A stretch of DNA of 52,992 bases from Fidelibacterota bacterium (GTDB lineage Bacteria; Pseudomonadota; Alphaproteobacteria; Rhodospirillales; Rhodospirillaceae). Shown piece by piece: positions 1 through 8,127 of this stretch (positions within the stretch are counted from its first letter, which is position 1; the number at the start of each line of letters is the position of its first letter). The translations under genes were made by a program, and so were the position numbers. Location: NCBI GenBank assembly GCA_947476065.1, contig CANJPG010000017.1, positions 1 to 52,992 on the forward strand, read 5' to 3'. The notes beneath the pieces are model-generated. The model was not told the origin of the DNA and made no database searches. It was given only the letters and a program-made list of their open reading frames with translations.

Positions 1-1605
1 ATTCAGACATAGGTATCAGCAGCTTATGTCGTTGGATCGGGGACAATCATGGCGCACCCAGCGGGTGAAGCGGATTCCGGCGCTTCCAGGCTCGATTTCG
101 ACCGCCGTCTCAAGCTGGAATTTCACGGTGCCAACGTCACATCCGATGCAGGGTTGCTCGCCTACCGCGAGTTGGACGACGCGCTTGGCTTGACGGCGCT
201 GGCAGGTGCATTGCTATCGGACGGTCGTCGCGGCAAGAACACGCGCCACGTTCTGGCGGGCTTATTGCGTCAATCCGTGTTCGGGCGGCTCGCGGGATAC
301 GAGGACGTGAATGACGCCGACCGTTTGGCGCGTGACCCCGCCATGCGCTGGGTTGTCGGTGGTCACGCCGTGGCGAAGCAGGCGGCGTCCGCAAGTCAGA
401 TCGGGCGCTTCGAGACGGAGTGGCTCGCAAGCGACGAGAACTCCACCGCACTCGCTGACCTCAGCGGTCAGTGGATCGACTGAGTTCATGGCCGCCGTCT
501 GCCGAAGGCCATCGTCCTGGATATGGATTCCAGCGTCAGCCCGACCTACGGCGAACAGGAAGGGACAGCCTATAACGGTCATTTTGCGTGCACCTGCTAT
601 CATCCGCTGTTCGTCTTCAATCAGTTCGGCGATCTGGAACGCTGCGCGCTGCGTTCCGGCAATGTCCATTCGGCGGATGGTTGGAAGGACGTGCTCGAAC
701 CGGTGGTGGCACGTTACCGAGCCAAGAAGTTGCGCCGCTACTTCCGCGCCGACGCCGCCTTCGCGAACCCCGAGGTTTACGAGTTCCTGGAGGCCGAAGG
801 CTTCAAGTATACGATCCGGCTGCCGGGCAACAAAATCCTGCAGGAGAGCATCGCTCATCTGCTCAAGCGCCCCGTCGGTCGCCCTCCCATCGAGGTTCGA
901 CGGTACTACGCCAACTTCAGCTATCGGGCGCAAAGCTGGAAGACGCCGCGCCGGGTCGTGGCCAAGGTCGAGTGGCACCCGGGTGAGCTTTATCCGCGCG
1001 TCGGATTCCTCGTCACCAATCTCTCACGCCCGTCCGAGCGGGTGGTCAGTTTCTACAACCAGCGCGGCACTTGCGAACAATGGATCAAAGAGGGCAAGAA
1101 CGCCGTAAAGTGGACACGGCTCTCCTGCTGCTCATTCGCCGCCAACGCCGTCCGGCTTCAGCTTCATGCCCTGGCTTACAATCTCGCCAACTTCATGCGG
1201 ACGCTGGCTTTGCCCGAGGCTGTCGCGCACTGGTCGCTGACCTCTCTCCGGGAGAAGCTCGTGAAGATCGGTGCCAAGATTGTCACGCATTCCCGCTACG
1301 TCACATTCCAGATGGCCGAGGTCGCGGTGCCACGGGACATGTTTGCGGAGATTCTGCGGCTGATAGCTCAACTTCGAGCGCCGCCATCTCCGGCTTGAGG
1401 CGGGAGGTGGCGGCAGCAAGGATAAATCAACGGGAGAAGTGTGCCTTGATCACGGAAAACAGGGATATCGGCGGACTGAGAAGCCCTCGTTCCCCGCGCT
1501 CTGACAGCAAATCCAGGATAGCACCGTTAGAGTTTGCTATTGGCGGCGATGAAGCCCACGGTGATGCCCGAAACTGGGGTTCATCCTGGGAATGTCAGTA
1601 TAAAG
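1..1605 (+). mobile_element. IS1380-family insertion sequence (left end outside window; right end approximate)
   Basis: The element is recognised from its single long transposase reading frame of IS1380 type. Only 48 bases precede the transposase start, so the left terminus probably lies before the window. The right limit is an estimate: non-coding sequence after the transposase stop ends in a GGGTTCATCC-GGGAATGTC stretch near 1582-1606 that resembles, from memory, the right-end zone of alphaproteobacterial IS1380 elements. I could not pair terminal inverted repeats or see a target duplication. The transposase is broken by a nonsense codon, so the copy is probably not autonomous. Confidence 0.6.
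49..1398 (+). pseudogene. IS1380-family transposase, interrupted by an in-frame TGA
   Basis: This is a DDE transposase of the IS1380 family. The frame from 49 to 1398 is continuous (about 449 codons) except for a TGA at 481-483, codon 145. Translation on both sides is in the same frame and reads through into RVHGRR-like sequence if the TGA is read as CGA, so a single C-to-T change explains the break. Downstream are the conserved IVLDMDSS block (first acidic residue near codons 158-160), FRADAAF (Asp near 235) and the YNQRGTCEQWIKEGK block that supplies the final Glu. The C-terminal part, with VRLQLHALAYNLANF and a RLRAPP-like end, is intact. Restart at ATG 523 would give only a 291-residue C-terminal piece. 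The family call is firm; loss of function is inferred. Confidence 0.85.
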
Positions 1606-1738
1606 CTGTGCATTGTAAAAACTGGGTAAAATTGGGGTTTCAAGCACTGGGCGCAGCGATGGAAATCAAATTTGCGCTTTCTAGGGTCAAAAACGTGCAC
1701 ATGGTTTTGGCGTTTAACGAAATTGGGGGTCGGTAGAC
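1399..1738. other. Non-coding IS right end and junction to dioxygenase gene
   Basis: About 340 bases without a convincing gene. The first 200 or so belong to the 3' end of the IS1380-type element. The remaining part (about 1607-1738) is more AT-rich and leads into the dioxygenase gene with a GGGGGT purine run before its ATG. A frame that crosses this stretch from the transposase in another phase has no recognisable protein character. Confidence 0.5.
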
Positions 1739-2395
1739 ATGACGGTTCCAGACATTCGGGTGGCTTCTCCGGCTGACGCGGCAGCGATGGTCGCCAAGCA
1801 TGGCTTCGCTGCTTGGCGCGGCTTGCTCGATCCCGACTTGGTCCATAGCGTTATGGAAAGAGTGATCGCAAACCAGAATGCAATCGACGCCTACGCCTCG
1901 CCTAAGCACGGGACCATGAGGCCTGGGGTTATGGCGTCAGATTTAAGACAGCGCCTCTTGACGCCCAATACAGCTTCCACGTTCGGCCTTATGTTGGGTG
2001 GATCTGAATTCACCATTTCCGATGATGAGAGCCCGATTTTCGTTTCTTATAAGGGCGCAAAACCCACGGTGTGGCACCAGGATAAATGCGTAAATGTTAA
2101 GCCGAGCGCCCTTGTGTGGATTGCGCTAACTTCGTGCGGTGTCACTTCCCCAAGTATGCTCCTCGCGCTTCGCGGAATGACTGAACCCCACCCAATGTTC
2201 CTAAAAGACGAGGTCTCCCGCGCGGCAGAAAAGGACCACGCCATGTCTTTGACGGGCTGGACGGTCGTAAAACTAGAGTTTACTCCGGGTGATGCCGTGT
2301 TTTTTAATAGCTATTCGATTCACAAAACTTACGTCTCTCGTGAAATGACCGAAACACGTGTTTCCGTGAAACAGACGGCGGTTCCGAATGCTTAA
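1739..2395 (+). CDS. Phytanoyl-CoA dioxygenase-like Fe(II)/2-oxoglutarate oxygenase
   Basis: The 218-residue product looks like a small member of the PhyH-type Fe(II)/2-oxoglutarate-dependent oxygenases. Residues 112-115 read WHQD, giving the H-x-D pair (His113, Asp115). The third ligand would be His195 in SYSIHKTY, preceded by FTPGDAVFFN, a common turn in this fold. Arg207 (TRVSV) sits 12 residues further on, where the 2-oxoglutarate-binding Arg is expected. The substrate cannot be predicted. The ATG at 1739 follows a GGGGGT run. The gene lies about 130 bp beyond the estimated end of the IS, on the same strand, and is visibly less GC-rich than the core genes, which suggests recent arrival. 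The fold is moderately sure from motif spacing; the reaction is unknown. Confidence 0.6.
   Translation: MTVPDIRVASPADAAAMVAKHGFAAWRGLLDPDLVHSVMERVIANQNAIDAYASPKHGTMRPGVMASDLRQRLLTPNTASTFGLMLGGSEFTISDDESPIFVSYKGAKPTVWHQDKCVNVKPSALVWIALTSCGVTSPSMLLALRGMTEPHPMFLKDEVSRAAEKDHAMSLTGWTVVKLEFTPGDAVFFNSYSIHKTYVSREMTETRVSVKQTAVPNA
2359..2373. other. parS-like sequence, one base short
   Basis: TGTTTCCGTGAAACA is the 16-bp parS palindrome (TGTTTCACGTGAAACA) with one central A missing. It lies inside the 3' end of the dioxygenase gene and overlaps a second perfect 14-bp palindrome, GAAACACGTGTTTC (2351-2364). The missing base alters half-site spacing, so ParB binding is doubtful. Confidence 0.3.
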
Positions 2396-2753
2396 ACCCC
2401 GATAGTAGGGAATGCATCCGCACTTATAAGGCTTTTGCTTACTCGTCGGCACCATGGGTGTTCCCGGCTAAACTGACACCTGCACACGCCAAAATGTTTC
2501 ACGCGTGAAACACTCCACCACCTAAGATTCTTGTTTATAACAGGCGGAACGCTAGGCCGCGTGTGCTGCTGATGGTATAATCATTGAGTCCTGCCCAGCC
2601 CCTAGGCCGTGTTAGAAGATTGGCGGGTTGAGACGGTGCCATTAGGGCACCAGTATTCCACCCCGGGCGACGTCATGAACTTGAAGAATATCCAGCGGAC
2701 TATCTGTTTTGCGGTGGGTTTGGTGTGCCTGATTGCATCAAGTTGGGCTGGTG
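2396..2753. other. Intergenic region with parS-like palindrome and a signal-peptide-like frame
   Basis: About 358 bases between the dioxygenase and the glycine-zipper lipoprotein. It holds the 18-bp palindrome at 2495-2512 and, from ATG 2675, a short frame (to 2839) whose first about 35 residues look like a Sec signal peptide (MNLKNIQRT, then a hydrophobic stretch, then AVARAQ). This frame runs out of phase into the next gene. It may be the remnant of a deleted secreted-protein gene or chance. No RNA gene was seen. Confidence 0.35.
2495..2512. other. parS-like perfect palindrome with 2-bp expanded centre
   Basis: TGTTTCACGCGTGAAACA is an exact 18-bp palindrome made of the two parS half-sites separated by two extra bases (GC). 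The window's ParB and two canonical parS sites lie 24 kb away. The expanded spacing means it need not bind the same ParB; it could be a site for a related KorB/ParB-like protein or a decayed parS. Confidence 0.4.
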
Positions 2754-3020
2754 ATGCAGTTGCGCGCGCCCAAATCTCACGTAAAAGGTTTGATTGCGGT
2801 TTCGGCGGTGGCGTTGACGCTGTCGGCTTGCGATTATAGCCGCGGCGACCGGGCTTTGTCCGGTGCGGGCTTGGGTGCGGCCGGCGGTGCCGTCGGCGCG
2901 GCGGTCCTGGGTGCTGACCCCCTGACCGGTGCCATCATCGGCGGCGCGGGCGGTGCAGCGATTGGTGCAGCAACTGCGCCGGAGAACAACGAACGTCGCC
3001 GCTACCGCGACGGCTACTAG
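2754..3020 (+). CDS. Small glycine-zipper lipoprotein
   Basis: An 88-residue protein from ATG 2754; an upstream TTG at 2733 in frame is less likely. It opens with a basic segment and hydrophobic stretch ending in a lipobox, LSAC, so it should be processed and lipidated at that Cys (near residue 26). The mature part is dominated by a Gly/Ala-rich stretch with repeated small-residue spacing (GAGLGAAGGAVGAAVLGA, then GAIIGGAGGAAIGAA), the pattern of glycine-zipper outer-membrane lipoproteins such as the YMGG/OsmB-like group. It ends in a charged tail, NNERRRYRDGY. The family is clear by composition; a specific role is not. Confidence 0.7.
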   Translation: MQLRAPKSHVKGLIAVSAVALTLSACDYSRGDRALSGAGLGAAGGAVGAAVLGADPLTGAIIGGAGGAAIGAATAPENNERRRYRDGY

Positions 3021-3277
3021 AAACCTGCTTCCGCGCTGTCTATAGACCAGCGCGGGCCGCGCCGCAGCCTCAGTCAGTGATGCGGATTTAGGTGGGCGAT
3101 TTCCACCCTTAGTCTGAGCCATTATTGACGGAAGATGCCGCCGGCGCGCTCTGGCCCCGGACCGCCGTGCGAAGGGTTTAAAAGATCCAACCACGGATGT
3201 CCGGGGGCAGAAGCGCCATAGATTCTCCTCATTATCATTCCACTTGTTGCCATCCCGGACCTTTGCGAGGATGGCTT

Positions 3278-3832
3278 ATGCGCAAGCTTCTTCCATTGCT
3301 CGTGGTATTGGCGGCGACTTCAGCCCAGGCCGAAGAGCAAATCACCATGCCGCAGTTTCCCAAGGGCTGGGTTGAGATTTTCGCGCGCCAGGGTGATCAG
3401 GAGATCGTCGAATACGCGCCGCCGGGCCAGACCGCCGAGAACTGGCAGAAGAAGATTTCCCTCGAGGTCTACCGCAAGCTCAACAACCTGCCGCTGGACA
3501 CCTTGCAGCGCCGCGCCGCCGCCCAAACCCGCACGGCCTGTACCGGCCTGCGCGAGGGCAAATTCCAGTCAGGCGTCAACAATGGGTACGCGTCGGCCTT
3601 CTGGACTCTGGGCTGCGAACGCGACCGGACCACAGGCATGGGCGAGACGCGCTACACCAAGGTCGTGCAGGGTGCGAGTGCCTTGTATGTCCTGACGCAG
3701 ACCTGGCGCACGCCGGCTTACGGCAAAGAGGGGCCGGCGATTCCGCCCCAAGAGATCGAGGCCGCCGTGGCCTTCTTGACCTCGTCGGTGGTCTGCGACG
3801 CGACCTCCGCCAAGAACCCCTGTCCGAAGTAA
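3278..3832 (+). CDS. Secreted protein of unknown function
   Basis: I do not recognise the family. The 184-residue product has a classical signal peptide (MRKLLPLLVVLAATSAQA, cleavage before EEQ), so it is periplasmic or secreted. The mature part has four Cys residues (one pair around TACTGL and LGCERD, one pair near the C-terminus at VVCDAT and NPCPK) that could form disulphides. The ATG at 3278 is chosen because a GCGAGGA ribosome site lies 8 bases upstream and the signal peptide begins there; the open frame extends upstream to 3197 without signal-like sequence. It converges on the HIT gene with a 1-base gap. Confidence 0.7.
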   Translation: MRKLLPLLVVLAATSAQAEEQITMPQFPKGWVEIFARQGDQEIVEYAPPGQTAENWQKKISLEVYRKLNNLPLDTLQRRAAAQTRTACTGLREGKFQSGVNNGYASAFWTLGCERDRTTGMGETRYTKVVQGASALYVLTQTWRTPAYGKEGPAIPPQEIEAAVAFLTSSVVCDATSAKNPCPK

Positions 3833-3833
3833 A

Positions 3834-4193
3834 CTATTTCTTGGTCAGCATCGGCCCCAGGAAACGTCCACCGAAGATGTGGACGTGCAAGTGCGCCACC
3901 GTTTGATGGGCGTCGTCGCCGGCATTGGACAGAATGCGAAAGCCTGAGTCCTCGACACCCTTCAGCGCGGCGACTTTGCCAACCGCGCGGATCAGGGCCC
4001 CGATCTCGGCGTCGCTGGCGTTGGCGCTGAAATCTTTCATCGACGTGTACTTGCCCTTGGGGATCACCAGGGTATGCACCGGCGCTTCGGGGTTGATGTC
4101 CTCGAAGGCCAGGGTGTGGTCGTCCTCGTAGACTTTCTTGCAGGGGATTTCGCCGCGCAGGATTTTGGCGAAGATATTGGTGTCGTCGTACAT
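3834..4193 (-). CDS. HIT-family nucleotide-binding hydrolase
   Basis: A 119-residue histidine-triad protein of the HinT/PKCI-like branch, which hydrolyses purine nucleoside phosphoramidates or related AMP conjugates. The triad is visible as AHLHVHIFGG (His101, His103, His105), preceded by the usual NAGDDAHQTV stretch. N-terminal IFAKILRGEIPCKKVYEDD is typical of the bacterial branch. The start at 4193 (MYDDTNIF) matches family length. It is the last gene after hisE, 11 bases downstream, a common alphaproteobacterial arrangement, so it is probably co-transcribed with the his genes. Confidence 0.9.
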   Translation of the reverse strand: MYDDTNIFAKILRGEIPCKKVYEDDHTLAFEDINPEAPVHTLVIPKGKYTSMKDFSANASDAEIGALIRAVGKVAALKGVEDSGFRILSNAGDDAHQTVAHLHVHIFGGRFLGPMLTKK

Positions 4194-4204
4194 AAAAGGC
4201 CTCC

Positions 4205-4537
4205 CTACTTGGCTTTCTTGCGCGCTTCCTTGACGGCAACGCCCGAGATGCCGAAGCGCCGGTCCAGCTCCTGCCAGACCTCCGCGGGCGCTACGTCCTT
4301 GGCGGCCCACAGCACCAACAGATGATAAAGGAGGTCGGCACTCTCCGAGATCAGCGCGCCTTTGCTTTCGGCCACGGCGGCGATCACGGTTTCCACCGCT
4401 TCCTCGCCGACCTTCTGGGCGATCTTCTTCGGGCCCTTGGCGAACAGCCGCGCGGTATAGGAGGTCTCGGGATCGGCGTTCTTGCGCTCCTGCAGAACCG
4501 CGAACAGCGTCGCCAGGATTTTCTCATCAACGGTCAT
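4205..4537 (-). CDS. hisE: Phosphoribosyl-ATP pyrophosphatase
   Basis: HisE catalyses the second step of histidine synthesis, PR-ATP to PR-AMP with release of pyrophosphate. The 110-residue product is a single all-alpha MazG-like domain, with the metal-binding signature KVGEEAVETVIAA around residues 42-54 and the ESADLLYHLLVL helix around 65-76. It is a stand-alone HisE, not fused to HisI; the cyclohydrolase hisI is not in this window. It follows hisF by 12 bases on the minus strand. Confidence 0.95.
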   Translation of the reverse strand: MTVDEKILATLFAVLQERKNADPETSYTARLFAKGPKKIAQKVGEEAVETVIAAVAESKGALISESADLLYHLLVLWAAKDVAPAEVWQELDRRFGISGVAVKEARKKAK

Positions 4538-4549
4538 GTCGTGCTCACT

Positions 4550-5311
4550 TTAGTTGAGACGGACAGGGATGCCGGCCGCACTCATGTGTTCCTTGGCCTC
4601 GCGCAGCGTATATTGCCCGAAGTGGAAGATCGAGGCCGCCAATACCGCCGACGCGTGACCTTGGCGCACGCCATCGACCAGATGATCGAGGGTGCCAACG
4701 CCGCCCGAGGCGATGATCGGCACGTTGACGGCATCGGCCACGGCTCGGGTCAGGGGAATATTGTAACCCGCCCGGGTGCCGTCGCGGTCCATGGAGGTCA
4801 GCAGAATTTCACCGGCGCCGTAGCTGACCATCTTCTTGGCCCAGGCGACGGCATCGAGGCCCGTGGCGGTGCGCCCGCCGTGGGTGAAGATCTCGAAGAC
4901 ACCCGGCGCGGTTTGTTTGGCGTCGAGCGCCACGACGATGCACTGGCTGCCGAATTTTTCAGCGGCCTCGCGCACAAACTCCGGCGTCTTGACCGCCGCC
5001 GTGTTGATCGAGACCTTGTCGGCCCCGGCCAGCAGGAGTTTGCGGATGTCGTCGACCGTGCGCACGCCGCCGCCGACGGTCAGCGGCATGAAGCACTGCT
5101 CGGCTGTCCGCGAGACCACGTCATATAATGTGTCACGATTGTCGGAGCTGGCGGTGATGTCGAGGAAACACAACTCGTCGGCGCCCGCCGCATCATAGAG
5201 CCGCGCTTGTTCGACGGGGTCGCCCGCGTCTTTCAGATCGACAAAGTTGACGCCTTTGACGACGCGGCCGTCTTTAACGTCGAGGCAGGGGATGATGCGG
5301 ATTTTGAGCAC
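4550..5311 (-). CDS. hisF: Imidazole glycerol phosphate synthase, cyclase subunit
   Basis: HisF is the (beta/alpha)8 cyclase that, with HisH, turns PRFAR and ammonia into imidazole glycerol phosphate and AICAR. The 253 residues begin with [20 protein letters not shown], carrying the catalytic Asp of the first strand, and continue with [13 protein letters not shown] and [13 protein letters not shown]. The start codon is GTG and directly abuts the TAA of hisA (stop and start are adjacent, no spacer), which implies translational coupling. Confidence 0.97.
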   Translation of the reverse strand: MLKIRIIPCLDVKDGRVVKGVNFVDLKDAGDPVEQARLYDAAGADELCFLDITASSDNRDTLYDVVSRTAEQCFMPLTVGGGVRTVDDIRKLLLAGADKVSINTAAVKTPEFVREAAEKFGSQCIVVALDAKQTAPGVFEIFTHGGRTATGLDAVAWAKKMVSYGAGEILLTSMDRDGTRAGYNIPLTRAVADAVNVPIIASGGVGTLDHLVDGVRQGHASAVLAASIFHFGQYTLREAKEHMSAAGIPVRLN

Positions 5312-6037
5312 TTAGGCCGCCAATAGCGCGACAGCGGCGCCAAGATCGATACGCCCGTCATAAATCGCCCGGCCCGAGATGACGCCGGCAATGCCCGAAG
5401 CCGCCTCAGCCTTGACCGCCTTCAGATCATCCAGCGACGACACGCCGCCCGAGACGATCACCGGAATGGGAACCGCGCGCGCGAGGTGTGCCGATGCAGC
5501 GACGTTGGGTCCCTGCAAAATCCCGTCGCGGTCGATGTCGGTATGAATGATCGCCGCCACGCCCGCGTCGACGAAGCGCTTTGCCAGATCGACCACCGTC
5601 AGCTCACCGGTTTCCGCCCAGCCTTCGGTGGCCACCTTGCCGCCGCGCGCATCAATACCGACGGCGACCTTGCCCGGGAAGGCTTTGCAGGCTTCACGGA
5701 CGAGGGCGGGATTTTTCACTGCCGCCGTGCCCAGGATCACGCGCGCGATACCGGCCTCGAGCCAAGCCGCGACGGTCGCCATATCACGGATACCGCCGCC
5801 CAACTGAACTGGCACGGGGGCCGCGGCGAGGATGCCCTTGACCGCCGCCCTGTTGACGGGCGCGCCGGCAAAAGCGCCGTTGAGATCGACGACGTGAATC
5901 CAGCGGCAGCCGGCCGCGACAAACTGGCGCGCCTGGTCGGCGGGCGAGTCATTGAACACGGTCGCCTGGTTCATGTCGCCCTTGATCAGGCGCACGCAAG
6001 CACCGTCTTTCAGATCGATGGCGGGGAAAAAAATCAT
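5312..6037 (-). CDS. hisA: ProFAR isomerase
   Basis: HisA isomerises ProFAR to PRFAR in histidine synthesis. It is a (beta/alpha)8 barrel of 241 residues from [20 protein letters not shown] (catalytic Asp in AIDLKDG). The second-half motifs [16 protein letters not shown] and [14 protein letters not shown] are present. The ATG at 6037 is chosen because the MIFFPAIDL start is invariant in the family, although the open frame runs further upstream. It follows the hisH stop with a 1-base gap. Confidence 0.97.
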   Translation of the reverse strand: MIFFPAIDLKDGACVRLIKGDMNQATVFNDSPADQARQFVAAGCRWIHVVDLNGAFAGAPVNRAAVKGILAAAPVPVQLGGGIRDMATVAAWLEAGIARVILGTAAVKNPALVREACKAFPGKVAVGIDARGGKVATEGWAETGELTVVDLAKRFVDAGVAAIIHTDIDRDGILQGPNVAASAHLARAVPIPVIVSGGVSSLDDLKAVKAEAASGIAGVISGRAIYDGRIDLGAAVALLAA

Positions 6038-6038
6038 C

Positions 6039-6701
6039 TTAGGGTTTCCACGCGAGAAAGTTGGAAATGAAGCGCAACCCCACCGCCTGACTTTTTTCCG
6101 GATGGAACTGCGCGCCAACGATGTTGTCGCGCCCGACAATGGCTGTTGCGATTTGCCCGTAGGGCGTCGTCGCCAGCACATGAGCGGGATTGTGACACTG
6201 CATGTGATAGCTATGCACAAAGTAGGCGTGACCGCCGTCGCCGATGCCGTTCAACATCGGATGATCGCGCGAGGTAATGATCAACTCGTTCCAGCCCATG
6301 TGAGGCACGCGGTAGCCGATACCTGCGGGACTATCGTCGCCTTCAGGCGTCAGGGCGACAACATTTCCAGGCAACCAGCCCAGCCCTTGCGTCTCACCAT
6401 GTTCGAGCCCGCGTTCGGCCATCAGCTGCATGCCAACGCAAATGCCGAGAAACGGCTTGCCCTTTTTCAGGACCGCCTCCGTCAGCGCCTCATGCAGGCC
6501 CGGCACTGCTTCCAGACCGCGGCGGCAATCGGCGAAAGCGCCCACGCCAGGCAGCACAATGCGGTCGGCGGCGGCCACCTGTTCGGCATCGGCAGTGACG
6601 ACAATGTCGCCTTTGAAATTCGACTCACGCGCGGCGCGTTCGAAGGCCTTGGCGGCGGAGCGCAGATTGCCCGAGCCATAGTCAATGATGACAACGTTCA
6701 T
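6039..6701 (-). CDS. hisH: Imidazole glycerol phosphate synthase, glutaminase subunit
   Basis: HisH is the class I glutamine amidotransferase partner of HisF. The 220-residue product starts [15 protein letters not shown] and carries the nucleophile Cys in [11 protein letters not shown], the oxyanion-strand region LPGVGAF and the C-terminal catalytic dyad FHPEKS (His, Glu). It lies between hisB and hisA, with a 5-base gap after hisB. The start at 6701 fits the conserved N-terminus. Confidence 0.97.
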   Translation of the reverse strand: MNVVIIDYGSGNLRSAAKAFERAARESNFKGDIVVTADAEQVAAADRIVLPGVGAFADCRRGLEAVPGLHEALTEAVLKKGKPFLGICVGMQLMAERGLEHGETQGLGWLPGNVVALTPEGDDSPAGIGYRVPHMGWNELIITSRDHPMLNGIGDGGHAYFVHSYHMQCHNPAHVLATTPYGQIATAIVGRDNIVGAQFHPEKSQAVGLRFISNFLAWKP

Positions 6702-6706
6702 CGCAC

Positions 6707-7306
6707 TCAGAGGCTTCCGCCGAGCACGCCTTTGGTGGACGGCACGGCGTCGGCCTTGCGGACGTCGATCTCCATTGCCTGGCGCAGAGCGCGCGCCAAA
6801 CCCTTGTAGCAAGACTCAACGATGTGATGGTTGTTCTCGCCGTACTTGTTCCAGACATGCAGGGTCGCGCCCGCGGCTTGCGCAAAAGCCTGGAACCATT
6901 CCTTGAACAGCTCGGTGTCCATCTCACCCAGCTTGGGTTTGGTGAAGGCGACCTTCCAAACCAGGTACGGGCGGTTGGACAGGTCGATGGCCACTTCGGT
7001 CAAGGTCTCGTCCATGGGAATCACCGCGACACCGTAACGGCCGATGCCCTTGCGCTCGCCCAGGGCCTTGCCGACGGCTTCGCCGATGCAGATGGCCACA
7101 TCTTCGGTGGTGTGGTGGAAGTCGATATGGATGTCGCCGGTGGCCGCGACGTCCAGATCCATCAGGCTATGACGTGAAAGTTGCTCCAGCATGTGGTCGA
7201 GAAAGCCGATCCCGGTCTTGATCGCGTAACGGCCGGACCCGTCCAGGTTGACGGTGACCTTGATGCTGGTCTCTTTGGTTTTACGTTCGACGCTGGCCTG
7301 GCGCAT
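6707..7306 (-). CDS. hisB: Imidazoleglycerol-phosphate dehydratase
   Basis: This is the monofunctional HisB dehydratase that forms imidazole acetol phosphate. Manganese-binding histidine motifs are present: [13 protein letters not shown], then [11 protein letters not shown], and in the second half [18 protein letters not shown]. The chosen ATG at 7306 gives [13 protein letters not shown], the usual N-terminus, with GGAG 9 bases upstream. An in-frame ATG at 7321 (five extra residues) has its own AGGCGG run, so the start is uncertain. It is the first gene of the hisBHAFE-HIT run. The neighbour often seen upstream in relatives (hslVU) is missing here; an XRE gene diverges instead. Confidence 0.95.
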   Translation of the reverse strand: MRQASVERKTKETSIKVTVNLDGSGRYAIKTGIGFLDHMLEQLSRHSLMDLDVAATGDIHIDFHHTTEDVAICIGEAVGKALGERKGIGRYGVAVIPMDETLTEVAIDLSNRPYLVWKVAFTKPKLGEMDTELFKEWFQAFAQAAGATLHVWNKYGENNHHIVESCYKGLARALRQAMEIDVRKADAVPSTKGVLGGSL

Positions 7307-7321
7307 GTCCCATCGCTCCAT

Positions 7322-7632
7322 CGGCGCCGCCTATTCAATGCGGGCCTCGTCATTAAGGGCTTGGGGATACGGGTGAAAATCACCATCCCCGATGGCGCGA
7401 TCTTCTAGCAGGTCGGCTGTCGCGAGGCCACACCGGGGATTGAGGAGTGCAGCGGTCTATATGTCTATGCTTGTTTGAGCGCGTTACGTGCATCCATTTG
7501 AAAACGCCTACTTTCCCGGGCGACACCGCATGAAATTAGGTTTAAAATTGTCATTGTTGCCATCTGAAGCAACATAATTGCAGGTCGTCGCGTTATATCC
7601 TGCAGTAACAACAATTAAAAAGAGTATGGGTT
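7322..7632. promoter_or_regulatory. Divergent control region between hisB and the XRE regulator
   Basis: About 310 bases that must contain promoters for the his operon (minus) and the XRE gene (plus). An inverted repeat TGTTGC-8-GCAACA lies at 7555-7574, with related TAACAACAATT sequence about 35 bases later (near 7604-7616), just before the XRE start. These are plausible operators for the HTH protein, but this is inference. I could not pick a convincing -35/-10 pair on either strand. Confidence 0.4.
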
Positions 7633-8112
7633 ATGGAGTCGACAGTCATCCCTATGAAATCTCGTGGCAGAGGCCGGCAACCCGGCACTCGCGGCGGTGG
7701 TCCCGATCCGATCGACATTCATGTCGGTAAACGGATCAAACTGCGCCGCACGCTCTTGCACATCAGCCAGGAACAACTGGCCGGTGACATCGGCGTTACC
7801 TTCCAGCAAGTGCAGAAATACGAAAGCGGCCACAACCGAGTTTCGGCCAGCCGCTTGTTCGATATTTCGCGCGTGCTGAATTGTCCCATAGCGTACTTCT
7901 TCGAGGACATTGGACCGGAAACAACGGGTGTGCGCACCACACCGGCGGCCCGTAGCCCCGATGATCTCGCTGAAGAAGTGTCGGACATTGACGCTGATCC
8001 GATGCAGCGCACGGAAACCCTGGAACTCGTCCGGGCTTACTGGCGCCTGCATAACGCCGACCTGCGTAAGAACGTCCTTGAGCTATTGAGCAACATTTCG
8101 AAGCGCGAATAG
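7633..8112 (+). CDS. XRE-family transcriptional regulator
   Basis: A 159-residue DNA-binding protein. Residues about 28-85 form a Cro/CI-type helix-turn-helix: VGKRIKLRRTLLHISQEQLA, then VTFQQVQKYESGHNRVSASR, then LFDISRVLNCPIAYFFED. The FQQVQKYESG-NRVSASRL version is the common alphaproteobacterial SinR-like group. The C-terminal third carries no known sensor domain; a short helical segment (ETLELVRAYWRLHNADLRKNVLELL) may be for dimerisation. The N-terminal 25 residues are basic and probably disordered. It diverges from hisB; whether it controls the his operon is unknown. Confidence 0.85.
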   Translation: MESTVIPMKSRGRGRQPGTRGGGPDPIDIHVGKRIKLRRTLLHISQEQLAGDIGVTFQQVQKYESGHNRVSASRLFDISRVLNCPIAYFFEDIGPETTGVRTTPAARSPDDLAEEVSDIDADPMQRTETLELVRAYWRLHNADLRKNVLELLSNISKRE

Positions 8113-8127
8113 CGCGGCTTCGAGGCT

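Noticed and set aside
2609-2839. Whole 76-residue frame as a real gene
   Set aside because: Residues before Met at 2675 have no signal or domain and the end runs out of phase into the lipoprotein gene; only the signal-like part was reported.
4322-5128. Plus-strand 268-residue frame opposite hisE/hisF
   Set aside because: Antisense shadow of the histidine genes; no ribosome site or family motif.
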